Of a stretch of 64,000 nucleotides of DNA, positions 17,166-26,211 are shown piece after piece (the first letter of the stretch is position 1; every line of letters begins with the position of its first letter). This DNA is from Marixanthomonas ophiurae. Its GTDB lineage: Bacteria > Bacteroidota > Bacteroidia > Flavobacteriales > Flavobacteriaceae. The DNA is taken from contig NZ_QVID01000001.1 in assembly GCF_003413745.1 (NCBI RefSeq), positions 1,798,001 to 1,862,000 of the forward strand. Reading direction: 5' to 3'. The position numbers were made by a program, and so were the translations under genes. The notes under the pieces were generated by a model. That model was not told the DNA's origin and ran no database searches. It worked only from the letters and a program-made list of their open reading frames with translations.

Positions 17166-18173
17166 ATGGACTTTTCTGTAATTATCCCAGTGTACAATGG
17201 TGCTGATTTTATTGTAAAGGCATATGAATCGATTGTAAAGCAAAATATAGAAGATTTTGAGATTTTATTTGTGGATAATAATTCCACAGATAATTCCATG
17301 GAAAAAATAAAGGAAGTACAAGAAACAGATACACGGGTGAAACTTTTCGAACAAAAAGTTCAAGGAGCCGCCGCTGCCAGAAATAAAGGACTAGAACATG
17401 CCAAAGGGGAGTATGTGTATATGTTTGATGTGGATGATCAAATATTTCCCAATGCCTTAAAAAAATTAAAAAGTATATTGGATGAGCATCCAAAGATTGA
17501 TGCGGTTTTTGGGAAAATGAAAAAATTACATAAAAATACAGCAGCGCTTGAAAAACCGGAGGACGATACAAGGGAAATTATAATAAAAGAGAAGCCATAT
17601 TGGGGTCTGCAATGGCTTTCCGATCTACGGACCGTGGTGGGGCCGCCTGCTTTTCTGTACCGCAGGAGGGTCTTTGATACAATAGGGTCTTACAACATTT
17701 CCTTGCAGACAGGCGAAGATACTGCGTTAGATATAAAACTGGGAATGCTTTGTAACGTAGCTTTTATTGATTTGTATATTTACGTGTACTACAAACACGA
17801 GCAGTCATCTATTCAAGTGGTTAAAAAGAATAAAGACAGGGTCTTTATGCAATGGCCACGATATGTAAAATCGCACCTTCCTTTTTATAGAAACCACGAA
17901 GTGCCGTACGAATTTAAACGGATACTTTTTAAAACTATTTTTGTTTCCATAGGAAGGATGCTCAACCTGACAAACGGTATACAAGAACGTCGAAAACTGA
18001 AAAAACAATTATTTCAGGATATAAAAACAGTAAAAACCTCTTTTTTGATACGGTTGTACTTAGAAATTTTAGTTCTTTTTAATTTCAGCTATGTTTTTAA
18101 GTTTTATATTTATTATTGGGTTCCAGCCTTGCTGCCTTCTATAATTAAGAAAAATGATAGATCATTAAAATAA
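17166..18173 (+). CDS. Glycosyltransferase family 2
   Basis: GT-A glycosyltransferase of 335 residues from the ATG at 17166. A frame 13 codons longer, from a TTG at 17127, would begin inside the promoter and is unlikely. MDFSVIIPVYNGADFIVKA, ILFVDNNSTDNS and YVYMFDVDDQIFP provide the acidic nucleotide- and metal-binding motifs. QTGEDTALDIKLG is the catalytic-base region. The last 50 residues contain hydrophobic stretches (LYLEILVLFNFSYVFKFYIYYWV) that may anchor it to the membrane. First gene of the second plus-strand transcription unit. Confidence 0.9.
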   Translation: MDFSVIIPVYNGADFIVKAYESIVKQNIEDFEILFVDNNSTDNSMEKIKEVQETDTRVKLFEQKVQGAAAARNKGLEHAKGEYVYMFDVDDQIFPNALKKLKSILDEHPKIDAVFGKMKKLHKNTAALEKPEDDTREIIIKEKPYWGLQWLSDLRTVVGPPAFLYRRRVFDTIGSYNISLQTGEDTALDIKLGMLCNVAFIDLYIYVYYKHEQSSIQVVKKNKDRVFMQWPRYVKSHLPFYRNHEVPYEFKRILFKTIFVSIGRMLNLTNGIQERRKLKKQLFQDIKTVKTSFLIRLYLEILVLFNFSYVFKFYIYYWVPALLPSIIKKNDRSLK

Positions 18174-18256
18174 ATAAATTTTAAAGGTGTTTTGGGTGTT
18201 CTGAAAGCTTTCCTGTGTCAATTTAAAAGAAAAACATATCTTGCTTTCAGAATGAA

Positions 18257-19666
18257 ATGAAGGCATCCTTAATAACACTATTCTTGAGAAAAATAAAAAC
18301 CCCCATAATACCCATACAACCAACCTTTGCAAAGGTTAAAGGGGATCATGAATTAAACAAAGAAGCCATCTGCATATTTGCAGCTACTGGTTTTTTTTTA
18401 GATAGGGATACGTATTGGAAAGATGTAGTGGCGTTACCTCCGGCTTCTATAAACCAACTAGATGCTGATGGGTTTTTGGTGAAATGCACACCTTGGTTTC
18501 AATGGCATTACACACCGCGCACTATTTCATTTAATGAGGCATTGCAAGAGTTCACAACCTTATTTGAAACAATTGTTGAGGAACAAATAGGAAACAAAAA
18601 AACAATCCTGCCGCTTTCCGGCGGATTGGATAGCCGCAGCCAAGCGGTTGTTTTAAAAAAACTGGGTAAGGAAGTTAGTTCCTACAGTTATGATTTTGAC
18701 GGCGGATATCCCGAAACGCAACTAGCCCAAAAAATAGCCACAGCTTGTGACTTTGATTTTAAACCCTTCCAAATTGAAAAAGGGTATGTATGGAATGTTA
18801 TTGAAGAACTCGCAAAAATAAACCAATGCAATAGTGATTTTACGCACCCACGGCAAATGGCCATCATTGATAAATTTGAAGCTATGGGCGATGTTTTTTC
18901 CTTGGGACATTGGGGTGATGTATTGTTTGACAGCGGAACAGATAAAACAGTTTCAGAAAATCAATTGACCGAAATTATTCTGAAAAAACTAATTAAAAAA
19001 GGTGGTATGGAACTCGGAAACGCGCTGTGGCACCAGTGGAAATTGGAAGGTACTTTTGAACACTATCTGCACAAACGCATCAATACGTTATTAGATACTA
19101 TCAAGATTAAAAATGTAAGTGCAAAAGTGCGGGCTTTTAAATCGCTGTATTGGGCGCCACGCTGGACCTCGGTCAATTTATCTGTGTTTATAGAAAAACG
19201 CCCTGTAACGTTACCGTATTACGATGACCGTATGTGCGAATTTATCTGCACGATTCCTGAAGAATTTTTAGCAGATAGAAAATTACAGATAGCCTATATA
19301 AAAGCCCAAAGCCCGAAATTGGCAAAGATAACCTGGCAGGACCACCGGCCTTTTAACTTATACAATTACGGAAAAAACCGTATTCCTTATAACCTTCCAT
19401 ATCGTATTATTAAAAAAGCACAACGGGAAAGCAATGCCCTAGTGGGTAAAAAATACATACAACGTAATTGGGAATTGCAATTTTTAGGAAAGGAAAATGC
19501 AACCCAATTAGAGAGCTATTTATTCTCAAACCCATTAAAAGAATGGGTTTCTGAAGAAGTGATTCAAGCTTTTTACAACGCATTTAAAGAAAAAGATGCT
19601 GTTACCTATTCGCATCCGGTTAGTATGTTGCTTACTTTAGCACTTTGGAAGAAAAACAATGGATAA
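18257..19666 (+). CDS. Asparagine-synthase-like (AsnB C-terminal domain) protein without glutaminase domain
   Basis: A 469-residue ATP-pyrophosphatase-fold protein. The PP-loop is TILPLSGGLDSRSQA at about 116-130, followed by SYSYDFDGGYPETQLAQKIA, and SLGHWGDVLFDS replaces the usual SGEGSDE loop. The N-terminal part lacks a Cys2 nucleophile, so it cannot use glutamine as the class II amidotransferases do. It probably activates a carboxylate (for example a sugar uronate) with ATP and couples it to an amine or ammonia. It sits among glycosyltransferases and overlaps the next one by 8 bp, so amidation of a uronic acid or an amino-acid substituent is the most natural guess; not proven. Confidence 0.82.
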   Translation: MKASLITLFLRKIKTPIIPIQPTFAKVKGDHELNKEAICIFAATGFFLDRDTYWKDVVALPPASINQLDADGFLVKCTPWFQWHYTPRTISFNEALQEFTTLFETIVEEQIGNKKTILPLSGGLDSRSQAVVLKKLGKEVSSYSYDFDGGYPETQLAQKIATACDFDFKPFQIEKGYVWNVIEELAKINQCNSDFTHPRQMAIIDKFEAMGDVFSLGHWGDVLFDSGTDKTVSENQLTEIILKKLIKKGGMELGNALWHQWKLEGTFEHYLHKRINTLLDTIKIKNVSAKVRAFKSLYWAPRWTSVNLSVFIEKRPVTLPYYDDRMCEFICTIPEEFLADRKLQIAYIKAQSPKLAKITWQDHRPFNLYNYGKNRIPYNLPYRIIKKAQRESNALVGKKYIQRNWELQFLGKENATQLESYLFSNPLKEWVSEEVIQAFYNAFKEKDAVTYSHPVSMLLTLALWKKNNG

Positions 19667-20717
19667 AAAAATTAAAGTCCTTTTCACCATCCCTAATTTT
19701 AAAAATGCAGGAAGCCGGTATGTATTAGTGTCTATTATAAAGAAAATAGACACCACACGTTTTGAAGTATTTATTGGAGTTGAAAAGTATCCTGAACACA
19801 TACCAAACATAATTTCCAAGGACCGTCAAATTTTAATTCCGCGGACAGGTAAAATATTAAAAGACATTTCAACTTTTTCGAAAATTTTAAAAAAACATAA
19901 AATTGAGATCGTCCATTCTTGGGATTATAAGTCAAATTTTATTAAAGCTTTAGCGTGTAAGCGATCTTCTGTAGCATATTTATATACTAAAAAAAACGAT
20001 AGTTGGTCTAAACGTTGGTTTGTAAAAAGCCTATTGGCCAAACATATTGCGTATGATAACCCAGAGATGAAAAACAAGTTTTTTTCAGGTCTCTTACTTC
20101 GGAATAAGATTACATTCATTCCTCATGGGGTGGATATAAATACATTTAAACCTAAAAAGCTTAAAGAGGTCGCCACAGAAAATTTTAATATATGTACGGT
20201 AGGGAATATCAATAAAAACAAAAACCAGCTGTTCACAGTTAAGACACTAATTGATTTGCCAGATTTTGTTCATTTGAGGTTATATGGGAAGCCAGAACCA
20301 AATTATTTAAAAAAATTAAAAGAAGTAATAAAGAAAAATAATTTAGAAGATAGGGTACACATAAAAGGCGTCGTTCCGAATGATGAGTTACCATTGATTT
20401 TACAAAACCAAGATTTATTTGTGTTGGCTTCGAAAAATGAAGGACTGCCTGTTTCAGTTTTAGAAGCTTTGGCTTGCGGTGTTCCGGTGCTTTGTTCAGA
20501 CTCTGGAGGTGGATCACGTTTTATATTTAAGGATAAGTTAGGTGGAAAAGTCTTTAATTTAAAAAATTCAGAAGTGTTTATAAAGGAAGTGCTGAAATAC
20601 GTTCACGATAAAGAATTTTACAAAACAAAAACCAAAGAGGCTGTTCAATTAGCTCATCAATTTGATATTTGTAAGGAAGTAACATCGTATGAGAAGTTAT
20701 ATGAAAAAATAATATGA
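19659..20717 (+). CDS. Glycosyltransferase family 4 (GT-B)
   Basis: A 352-residue GT-B enzyme. KVLFTIPNFKNAGSRYVLVSI opens the acceptor domain. FIPHGVDINTFKP is the hinge, and the donor domain has ICTVGNINKNKNQLFTVKTL, VHIKGVVPNDELPLIL and SKNEGLPVSVLEALACGVPVLCSDSGGG with the two conserved Glu of the E-x7-E motif. It overlaps the upstream asparagine-synthase-like gene by 8 bp and the downstream sulfotransferase gene by 4 bp. No membrane segment. Donor unknown. Confidence 0.92.
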   Translation: MDKKIKVLFTIPNFKNAGSRYVLVSIIKKIDTTRFEVFIGVEKYPEHIPNIISKDRQILIPRTGKILKDISTFSKILKKHKIEIVHSWDYKSNFIKALACKRSSVAYLYTKKNDSWSKRWFVKSLLAKHIAYDNPEMKNKFFSGLLLRNKITFIPHGVDINTFKPKKLKEVATENFNICTVGNINKNKNQLFTVKTLIDLPDFVHLRLYGKPEPNYLKKLKEVIKKNNLEDRVHIKGVVPNDELPLILQNQDLFVLASKNEGLPVSVLEALACGVPVLCSDSGGGSRFIFKDKLGGKVFNLKNSEVFIKEVLKYVHDKEFYKTKTKEAVQLAHQFDICKEVTSYEKLYEKII

Positions 20718-21565
20718 GTAGGTATTCTAAACATATTATCATTGTAGGTTCCGCCCGTAGCGGGACCAGCTGGTTAAGCGAGACCATAGCGCAACAAAAT
20801 CGCTATAGGATGCTGTTTGAACCTGAACACGAAACCCAAACGGAAAAAGGACATTTGTTGTGCGACAAATGGTTAGAAGAGACTTCCGAAGCAAAAAAAG
20901 CAAACCGCTATTTAAAACAAGTGTTTGCCAACCGTGTTGATAACGACTGGATAGCACAAAACAGCAACCGGAAATGGAAGCGACATTTGTGGCCTTTTAT
21001 CCCAAAAAAATACATTATCAAATTTGTTCGGGCGAACCTTGCGGCAAAGTATATGAACGAAACCTTTGAAATACCGCTTATTCATTTGCTTAGAAATCCT
21101 TATGATACTTTATATTCTCAACAACGGAATAATTTTCCATGGTTAATAGATTTATCTCACTTTCAAGAACAGGAAAAATTGGTTGAGTTAATTAAAAATA
21201 GATTTGATTTTAATATAACTGATGTAAAAGCACTTTCAAAACTGGAGACTTTAACTGTGCGATGGTGTATTGAAAATGTACTGCCGTTAGAAGTGTTACA
21301 ACCCTATCAGGGCCGTTCCAAAGTAATACGATATGAAGCCTTACGCAAAGATATTGCTGTTTTTCATGAAATTTGTAATTATTTTGTAATTGAACCCATA
21401 AAAAATATAGAAGAAGTTTACACGAAACCTTCTTCAAAAACACATCATAAAAGTAGTATAGTTACCAAAGAAAAAAAGGAAGTTACCTTTACATCGAATG
21501 AATTGCAACAGATAAATAGTATTTTAGACATTTTTAAAACAAAATTATATCCTAGAATTCATTAA
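20714..21565 (+). CDS. Sulfotransferase family protein (type D)
   Basis: A 283-residue sulfotransferase-fold protein. KHIIIVGSARSGTSWLSETI at about 6-25 is the phosphosulfate-binding loop with the SARSGTSW variant. IPLIHLLRNPYDTLYSQQR at about 119-137 carries the 3'-phosphate-binding Arg and Ser. FEPEHETQ after the loop and TVRWCIENVLPLEVLQ are typical of the Sulfotransfer_1/3 group. It overlaps the preceding glycosyltransferase by 4 bp and lies 20 bp before another sulfotransferase gene. Soluble. Acceptor unknown. Confidence 0.85.
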   Translation: MSRYSKHIIIVGSARSGTSWLSETIAQQNRYRMLFEPEHETQTEKGHLLCDKWLEETSEAKKANRYLKQVFANRVDNDWIAQNSNRKWKRHLWPFIPKKYIIKFVRANLAAKYMNETFEIPLIHLLRNPYDTLYSQQRNNFPWLIDLSHFQEQEKLVELIKNRFDFNITDVKALSKLETLTVRWCIENVLPLEVLQPYQGRSKVIRYEALRKDIAVFHEICNYFVIEPIKNIEEVYTKPSSKTHHKSSIVTKEKKEVTFTSNELQQINSILDIFKTKLYPRIH

Positions 21566-21585
21566 TTGAGCAATGTAAAAAAACC

Positions 21586-22584
21586 ATGAGCGGGACAACA
21601 GACACAAATTGGATTTCAAAACAACCAGAAAAGTTACCCGACTTTATTATTGGTGGTGCTATGAAATCAGGCACAACCACACTACACACCATTTTAGATC
21701 GGCACCCCTCCATCAACTTGGCTCATAATGAATTAGGTTTTTTTGATATTGACAATATTATAAACCACCCCGATTTCAATTTTTTCAATAATAAAACAAA
21801 AGAATGGACGGTTCAATCCATGCAGGAACATCCAGAAAGACTATGGAACTGGTATTACTCAAATTTTGATTCCATAAAAAAAGAGGGAAGCATAGTAGGG
21901 GAGGACTCCACAACGTATTTAGCTGCTCCAAAAGCTGCTGAGCGAATTGTGCTGCAACAAAAACCCATTAAAATGATTTTTATACTTCGGCACCCTACCA
22001 AGCGGGCTATTTCCAATTACCTTCATCTATTAAAGTCGGGTAGGGCGGTTTATAATCTAGAAGATACTTTACGCTACGATCCAAACAGTATTATTAACCG
22101 GAGTAGGTACAAACAACAACTGGGAGCGTATTATAAACACCTTCCTTTTGAACGTATTAAAATAATTTTGTTTGAAGATTTAACAGTCAATACCAAAACG
22201 TGTATCGCCGATATTTGTGAATTCCTAAATGTTGATTTCAGTGATTTTAAAGAAAATGATTGGCAAGCCCATTCCAATAAAACAAAAACACCAAAAAGAC
22301 TACGGTTACAATTGATGCGAAACCGATTGTTACGAAATTATGGTAATCGCCGTTATGCTTCGTTTTTACCTTTGCAAGCGGAATTTCAAAAAAAGAATCC
22401 TTTTGGTCAAAAAGTGTTTAATAAAATTCATAAACGGCTCAATCCCTTACAAACTGAAGTGAAATTTAAGCCAAACCCTTCAACAGTCAATTATTTAGAT
22501 AATTTTTTTAAAATAGAATTGGAAGGGTTAGATGAGCTGGTGCAAAAAGATGTACTTTCAAAATGGTTTAACCAAAATAAATAA
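21586..22584 (+). CDS. Sulfotransferase domain protein, heparan-sulfate NDST-like (type B, second copy)
   Basis: A 332-residue homolog of the product at 3955-4776. PDFIIGGAMKSGTTTLHTIL at about 18-37 is the 5'-phosphosulfate loop. GEDSTTYLAAP holds the usual STpYl-like acceptor-side motif, and MIFILRHPTKRAISNYLHL at about 129-147 the 3'-phosphate motif. RSRYKQQLGAYYKHLPFERIKIILFEDL is the conserved C-terminal block. About 60 extra C-terminal residues are basic. Its TAA shares one base with the ATG of the GT4 gene. Confidence 0.9.
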   Translation: MSGTTDTNWISKQPEKLPDFIIGGAMKSGTTTLHTILDRHPSINLAHNELGFFDIDNIINHPDFNFFNNKTKEWTVQSMQEHPERLWNWYYSNFDSIKKEGSIVGEDSTTYLAAPKAAERIVLQQKPIKMIFILRHPTKRAISNYLHLLKSGRAVYNLEDTLRYDPNSIINRSRYKQQLGAYYKHLPFERIKIILFEDLTVNTKTCIADICEFLNVDFSDFKENDWQAHSNKTKTPKRLRLQLMRNRLLRNYGNRRYASFLPLQAEFQKKNPFGQKVFNKIHKRLNPLQTEVKFKPNPSTVNYLDNFFKIELEGLDELVQKDVLSKWFNQNK

Positions 22585-23762
22585 TGCGAATAGGCTTAGT
22601 ACTTTCAAAAACCCCGGGATATTCCGAAACCTTTTTTACTTCAAAAATAAAAGGACTGCAAGCGCATGGATTAGAGCCCATTCTTTTTGTTCAGTATAAA
22701 GAAACTGATTTTAATCTGTGTTCGGTACAGGTTTCTCCAAAAGTGTACCGCAATAGTTTTGTACAGTTGTTGGCTATGGTGGTTGTGTTTGTAAAGTTGA
22801 TTTCCGCAATGAGAACTGTTTACCGTTTTATACAGTTGGAAAGGGAACAAGGCACCAATACGTCAAGTATTATTAAAAGAACATACCTCAATGCACATAT
22901 ACTTTCCAAACGGCTGGATTGGCTGCATTTCGGCTTTGCCACCATGGCTCTGGAAAAAGAAAACCTTGCTAAGGCCATAGGGGCAAAAATGGCGGTTAGT
23001 TTTCGGGGGTTCGATATTGCCATCTATCCGTTGAAGCATCCTAGCTGTTATACTAAATTATGGAAACATGTGGATAAGGTGCATACCATTTCAAATGATT
23101 TGTTGGAAAAAGCCTATAAACTCGGTCTTTCCAAAAATGTTCCCGTGCAAAAAATAACTCCAGCTATTGATGCCAACTTTTTTTCGTCGGAAGAAAATAA
23201 CGCTCCAAAAGTTAACGGCCCTATAAAACTCCTAACTGTAGGACGTTTGCACTGGAAAAAAGGATACGTACAAATGCTGGAAGCGTTGGCAATCCTTAAA
23301 AAAAATGGGATTCCGTTTGTTTATACGATAGTGGGCAGTGGAACCAAAAAAGAAGAAGAAGAGATTATCTTTGCCGCACACCAATTGAATATAAAGGATG
23401 AGATAGTGTTTGCGGGAAAGAAGAATAGAGAAGAGGTGAAAATGTATTATAAAAATGCTGAAATATACTTACAGTACAGTATTTCTGAAGGTTTTTGTAA
23501 TGCTGTTTTAGAGGCACAAAGTATGAAAAAGCTGTGCATCGTTTCAAATGCCGAGGGGCTTGCGGAAAATGTACTGCACAAAAAAACTGGTTGGGTAGTA
23601 CCCAAATTTAAACCCGAATTATTAGCAACACAAATAGAGCAGATAATTAAGCTCTCAGAAACAGAAAAAACTCAACTTACAGATTATGCAGCAGATCGGG
23701 TAATGAAAGAATTTACTGTTGAAAAACAACAAAAAGAGTTTGTGAAATTTTACGACCTATAA
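22584..23762 (+). CDS. Glycosyltransferase family 4 (GT-B)
   Basis: A 392-residue retaining GT-B enzyme. MRIGLVLSKTPGYSETFFTSKI is the N-terminal strand of the colanic-acid-type (WcaL/AmsK-like) GT4 enzymes. WLHFGFATMALE and VSFRGFDIAIYP form the acceptor side. The donor side has LLTVGRLHWKKGYVQMLEALA, IVFAGKKNREEV and SISEGFCNAVLEAQSMKKLCIVS with the E-x7-E motif. It ends just before a small inverted-repeat element and the MBOAT gene, so it closes one coupled block of genes. Confidence 0.92.
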   Translation: MRIGLVLSKTPGYSETFFTSKIKGLQAHGLEPILFVQYKETDFNLCSVQVSPKVYRNSFVQLLAMVVVFVKLISAMRTVYRFIQLEREQGTNTSSIIKRTYLNAHILSKRLDWLHFGFATMALEKENLAKAIGAKMAVSFRGFDIAIYPLKHPSCYTKLWKHVDKVHTISNDLLEKAYKLGLSKNVPVQKITPAIDANFFSSEENNAPKVNGPIKLLTVGRLHWKKGYVQMLEALAILKKNGIPFVYTIVGSGTKKEEEEIIFAAHQLNIKDEIVFAGKKNREEVKMYYKNAEIYLQYSISEGFCNAVLEAQSMKKLCIVSNAEGLAENVLHKKTGWVVPKFKPELLATQIEQIIKLSETEKTQLTDYAADRVMKEFTVEKQQKEFVKFYDL

Positions 23763-23763
23763 A

Positions 23764-23803
23764 GTCCCCTCAAGGCGGTGTGCTGAGTTTATCGAAGCGG
23801 GAC
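23764..23803. repeat. REP-like inverted repeat of the CTGAG/TCGAAG family
   Basis: GTCCC (23764-23768) and GGGAC (23799-23803) flank GTGCTGAGTTTATCGAAGC. The core resembles the TGCTGAGCCTGTCGAAG element at 37425-37445. It is in the 77-bp gap between a GT4 gene and the MBOAT gene. No T-tract follows, so it is not an obvious terminator. Confidence 0.5.
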
Positions 23804-23839
23804 AATAAAAATGATTTACCAAGAATACCAAAAAAATAG

Positions 23840-25267
23840 ATGCTTTTTAATTCCCTTTCTTTTTTAATTTTTTTACCAATAGTCTTTATTGTCTATTGGT
23901 TTGTGGTAAAAAAATCCCTGTCCCTTCAAAATCTCTTTATCTTGGTAGCCAGTTATGTATTTTATGGTTGGTGGGATTATCGGTTTTTGGCGTTGATAGC
24001 AGCGAGTACATTGGTGGATTATTCGCTCGCGCTCGCTATTAAAAAACAGAATAAAAAAGCAACAAAAAAAATGCTCTTGTTGGGCAGTTTACTATTTAAC
24101 TTAGGCTTGTTGTGCTTTTTTAAATACTTCAACTTTTTTATAGAAAGCTGGGTCAATGCTTTTCAAGCCTTTGGAATACAGCAAAACATTACAACTTTGA
24201 ACATTATTTTACCGGTAGGTATTTCATTTTACACCTTCCAGACATTAAGTTACACCATCGATGTATATCGGGAAAAGTTACAGCCTACCCAAAACCTCAT
24301 TCAATTTGCGGCTTATGTTTCCTTTTTTCCACAATTGGTAGCCGGGCCTATTGAACGGGCTACTCGCTTATTGCCACAGTTTACTATAAAACGGGTCTTT
24401 AATTCAAAATTTGCCATTAGTGGTATATCTCTTATTGTTTGGGGACTCTTTAAAAAAGTAGTAGTGGCAGACAACTGTGCCTTTTTTGTAGATCAAATTT
24501 TTAATAGTCCGGGCGGATATTCATCAAGCGAGCTGTTTACGGGTGTTGTGTTGTTTGGCTTTCAGATATATGGTGATTTTTCAGGCTATTCTGATATTGC
24601 CATTGGCGTGGCACGTTTGTTTGGCTTTTCATTGATGACTAATTTTACCTTCCCCTATTTTTCAAGGGATATAGCCGAGTTTTGGCGCCGCTGGCATATT
24701 TCGCTTTCCACTTGGTTTCGGGATTATGTGTATATCCCGCTCGGTGGATCAAGAGGTGGTAAGCTACAACAAATACGGAATGTGAGCATTGTTTTTTTGG
24801 TCAGTGGTTTCTGGCATGGCGCCAATTGGACCTTTATAATATGGGGTGCTATTCATGCTTTATTGTTTTTACCCTTGTTGCTGGCCAATAAAAACCGGAC
24901 TTACAGTGGCTCTTTTTATATTTCCGTAAAGCAGATACCATCTATTTTACTTACTTTTTTATTGGTTATGGTCGCATGGGTATTTTTTAGAGCAGATACG
25001 GTGCAAAGCGCTTTTTCAATACTAATAGATATTTTCAGTTTTCAAGATTTGTCATTTACAACCTTTTTTAAATCGTCTAAAGCGCTGTTGTTTAGCTGTA
25101 TTATTGCATTTGGGATTGCAGTAATGTTGATTTATGAATTTAAAACCGTTCAAAAAAACAAACAAGAAGTAAGCTTGTCGGTTGGTAGTACGTTGTTTAT
25201 TTTGCTTTTAATTGTGTTTATGGGCGTGTTTAAAAACCCGGCCGACTTTATTTATTTTCAGTTTTAA
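23840..25267 (+). CDS. MBOAT family membrane-bound O-acyltransferase (AlgI/DltB-like)
   Basis: Polytopic membrane protein of 475 residues that should pass an acyl group (usually acetyl) across the membrane to a polysaccharide. Diagnostic AlgI-type segments are present in order: LFNSLSFLIFLPIVFIVYW, ASYVFYGWWDYRF, VGISFYTFQTLSYTIDVYR, FPQLVAGPIERA, YGDFSGYSDIAIGVARLFG, FWRRWHISLSTWFRDYVYIPLGG and SGFWHGANWTFIIWG with the catalytic-type histidine of WHGA. About 10 hydrophobic helices are visible. It shares one base with the next gene, an SGNH-like partner, which is the standard arrangement in alginate and other acetylation modules. Confidence 0.94.
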   Translation: MLFNSLSFLIFLPIVFIVYWFVVKKSLSLQNLFILVASYVFYGWWDYRFLALIAASTLVDYSLALAIKKQNKKATKKMLLLGSLLFNLGLLCFFKYFNFFIESWVNAFQAFGIQQNITTLNIILPVGISFYTFQTLSYTIDVYREKLQPTQNLIQFAAYVSFFPQLVAGPIERATRLLPQFTIKRVFNSKFAISGISLIVWGLFKKVVVADNCAFFVDQIFNSPGGYSSSELFTGVVLFGFQIYGDFSGYSDIAIGVARLFGFSLMTNFTFPYFSRDIAEFWRRWHISLSTWFRDYVYIPLGGSRGGKLQQIRNVSIVFLVSGFWHGANWTFIIWGAIHALLFLPLLLANKNRTYSGSFYISVKQIPSILLTFLLVMVAWVFFRADTVQSAFSILIDIFSFQDLSFTTFFKSSKALLFSCIIAFGIAVMLIYEFKTVQKNKQEVSLSVGSTLFILLLIVFMGVFKNPADFIYFQF

Positions 25268-26163
25268 TGAAAACATTCTTTAAACATATTGCAGTTTTGG
25301 TTTTGGCTTTTTTGGCCTTGGCAAATGTAGTGTCCATGGTAAGCCTTTGGAGTTTACGGAACGGCTCTTTTTACAAACCCTCTTTTTTGGCAAACCAAGT
25401 GCCTGAAACCCAATTTGACTATATTGTCTTAGGTGCCAGTACGGGATTGACCACTTTAAACACCACTATGATTGATAGCATTGCCAATATAAAAGGAATC
25501 AACCTGGCTATGGATGATACCGGCTTGGGTGCTCAATACCTTATGCTGCAACATTTTTTAGCTGAAGGGAAACAAACAACATATTGTGTGTTGGCACCGG
25601 GTGTTTTAAGTTATGACAACATGGAAGAAGCGGTAAGCGACAACGACTACCGGTTTTTAATGTACATAAACAGGCCGTACGTAAATAATCATTTTTCTGA
25701 AATTAAAAAGAGAGACCAACGTGTTAAAATGTTACAAGCTACTAAATGGTTTCCTATGAGCGGGGTTTCTTATTTTAATGCCGAGTTGTTTTGGCCTTCA
25801 TTGGTAAGCATTTTAAAGCCTAATAGACATAACCGTTTTGATGCCTTCGGAAACTATACCTATCCCAAAAAGAATAGGAAGTTTTCTGATTCTGAAAAAA
25901 AAGAACGTACTATTCGGTTTGTAAATCCGTATTTGAAAAAAATCAAATCCCTCTGTAAGGCCAATAATATTCAACTGATTTATTATCTTTCGCCTCTTCG
26001 GAATACAGCAGTGCGTTTTTCTGAAAAAGAAGTTCCGGTAATCGACCATACAGGTTTAATACAGGACGACACCTTTTTTTATGACGATATTCATGTAAAC
26101 ACGCCAGGAAGGGAAATAACAAGCCGTGCCTTTGCTGAAGCATTTAAAAAAGTAGAAAAATAG
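25267..26163 (+). CDS. DltD/AlgX-like SGNH-type acylation partner protein
   Basis: A 298-residue protein with an N-terminal signal-anchor helix (FFKHIAVLVLAFLALANVVSM) and an extracytoplasmic domain. YIVLGASTGLTTLNTTMID has the GxS nucleophile block of SGNH hydrolases, and YDDIHVNTPGREITSRAF near the end has the DxxH pair. Together with the preceding MBOAT gene this suggests that acyl groups are transferred to the glycan in the periplasm. Overall similarity to known families is low, so DltD/AlgX-like is a structural guess from motif order and gene pairing. Confidence 0.7.
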   Translation: MKTFFKHIAVLVLAFLALANVVSMVSLWSLRNGSFYKPSFLANQVPETQFDYIVLGASTGLTTLNTTMIDSIANIKGINLAMDDTGLGAQYLMLQHFLAEGKQTTYCVLAPGVLSYDNMEEAVSDNDYRFLMYINRPYVNNHFSEIKKRDQRVKMLQATKWFPMSGVSYFNAELFWPSLVSILKPNRHNRFDAFGNYTYPKKNRKFSDSEKKERTIRFVNPYLKKIKSLCKANNIQLIYYLSPLRNTAVRFSEKEVPVIDHTGLIQDDTFFYDDIHVNTPGREITSRAFAEAFKKVEK

Positions 26164-26211
26164 AAGTTAACGATTGTATTTTTAAAATTTCAAACTGAAC
26201 AAATACGTAGG

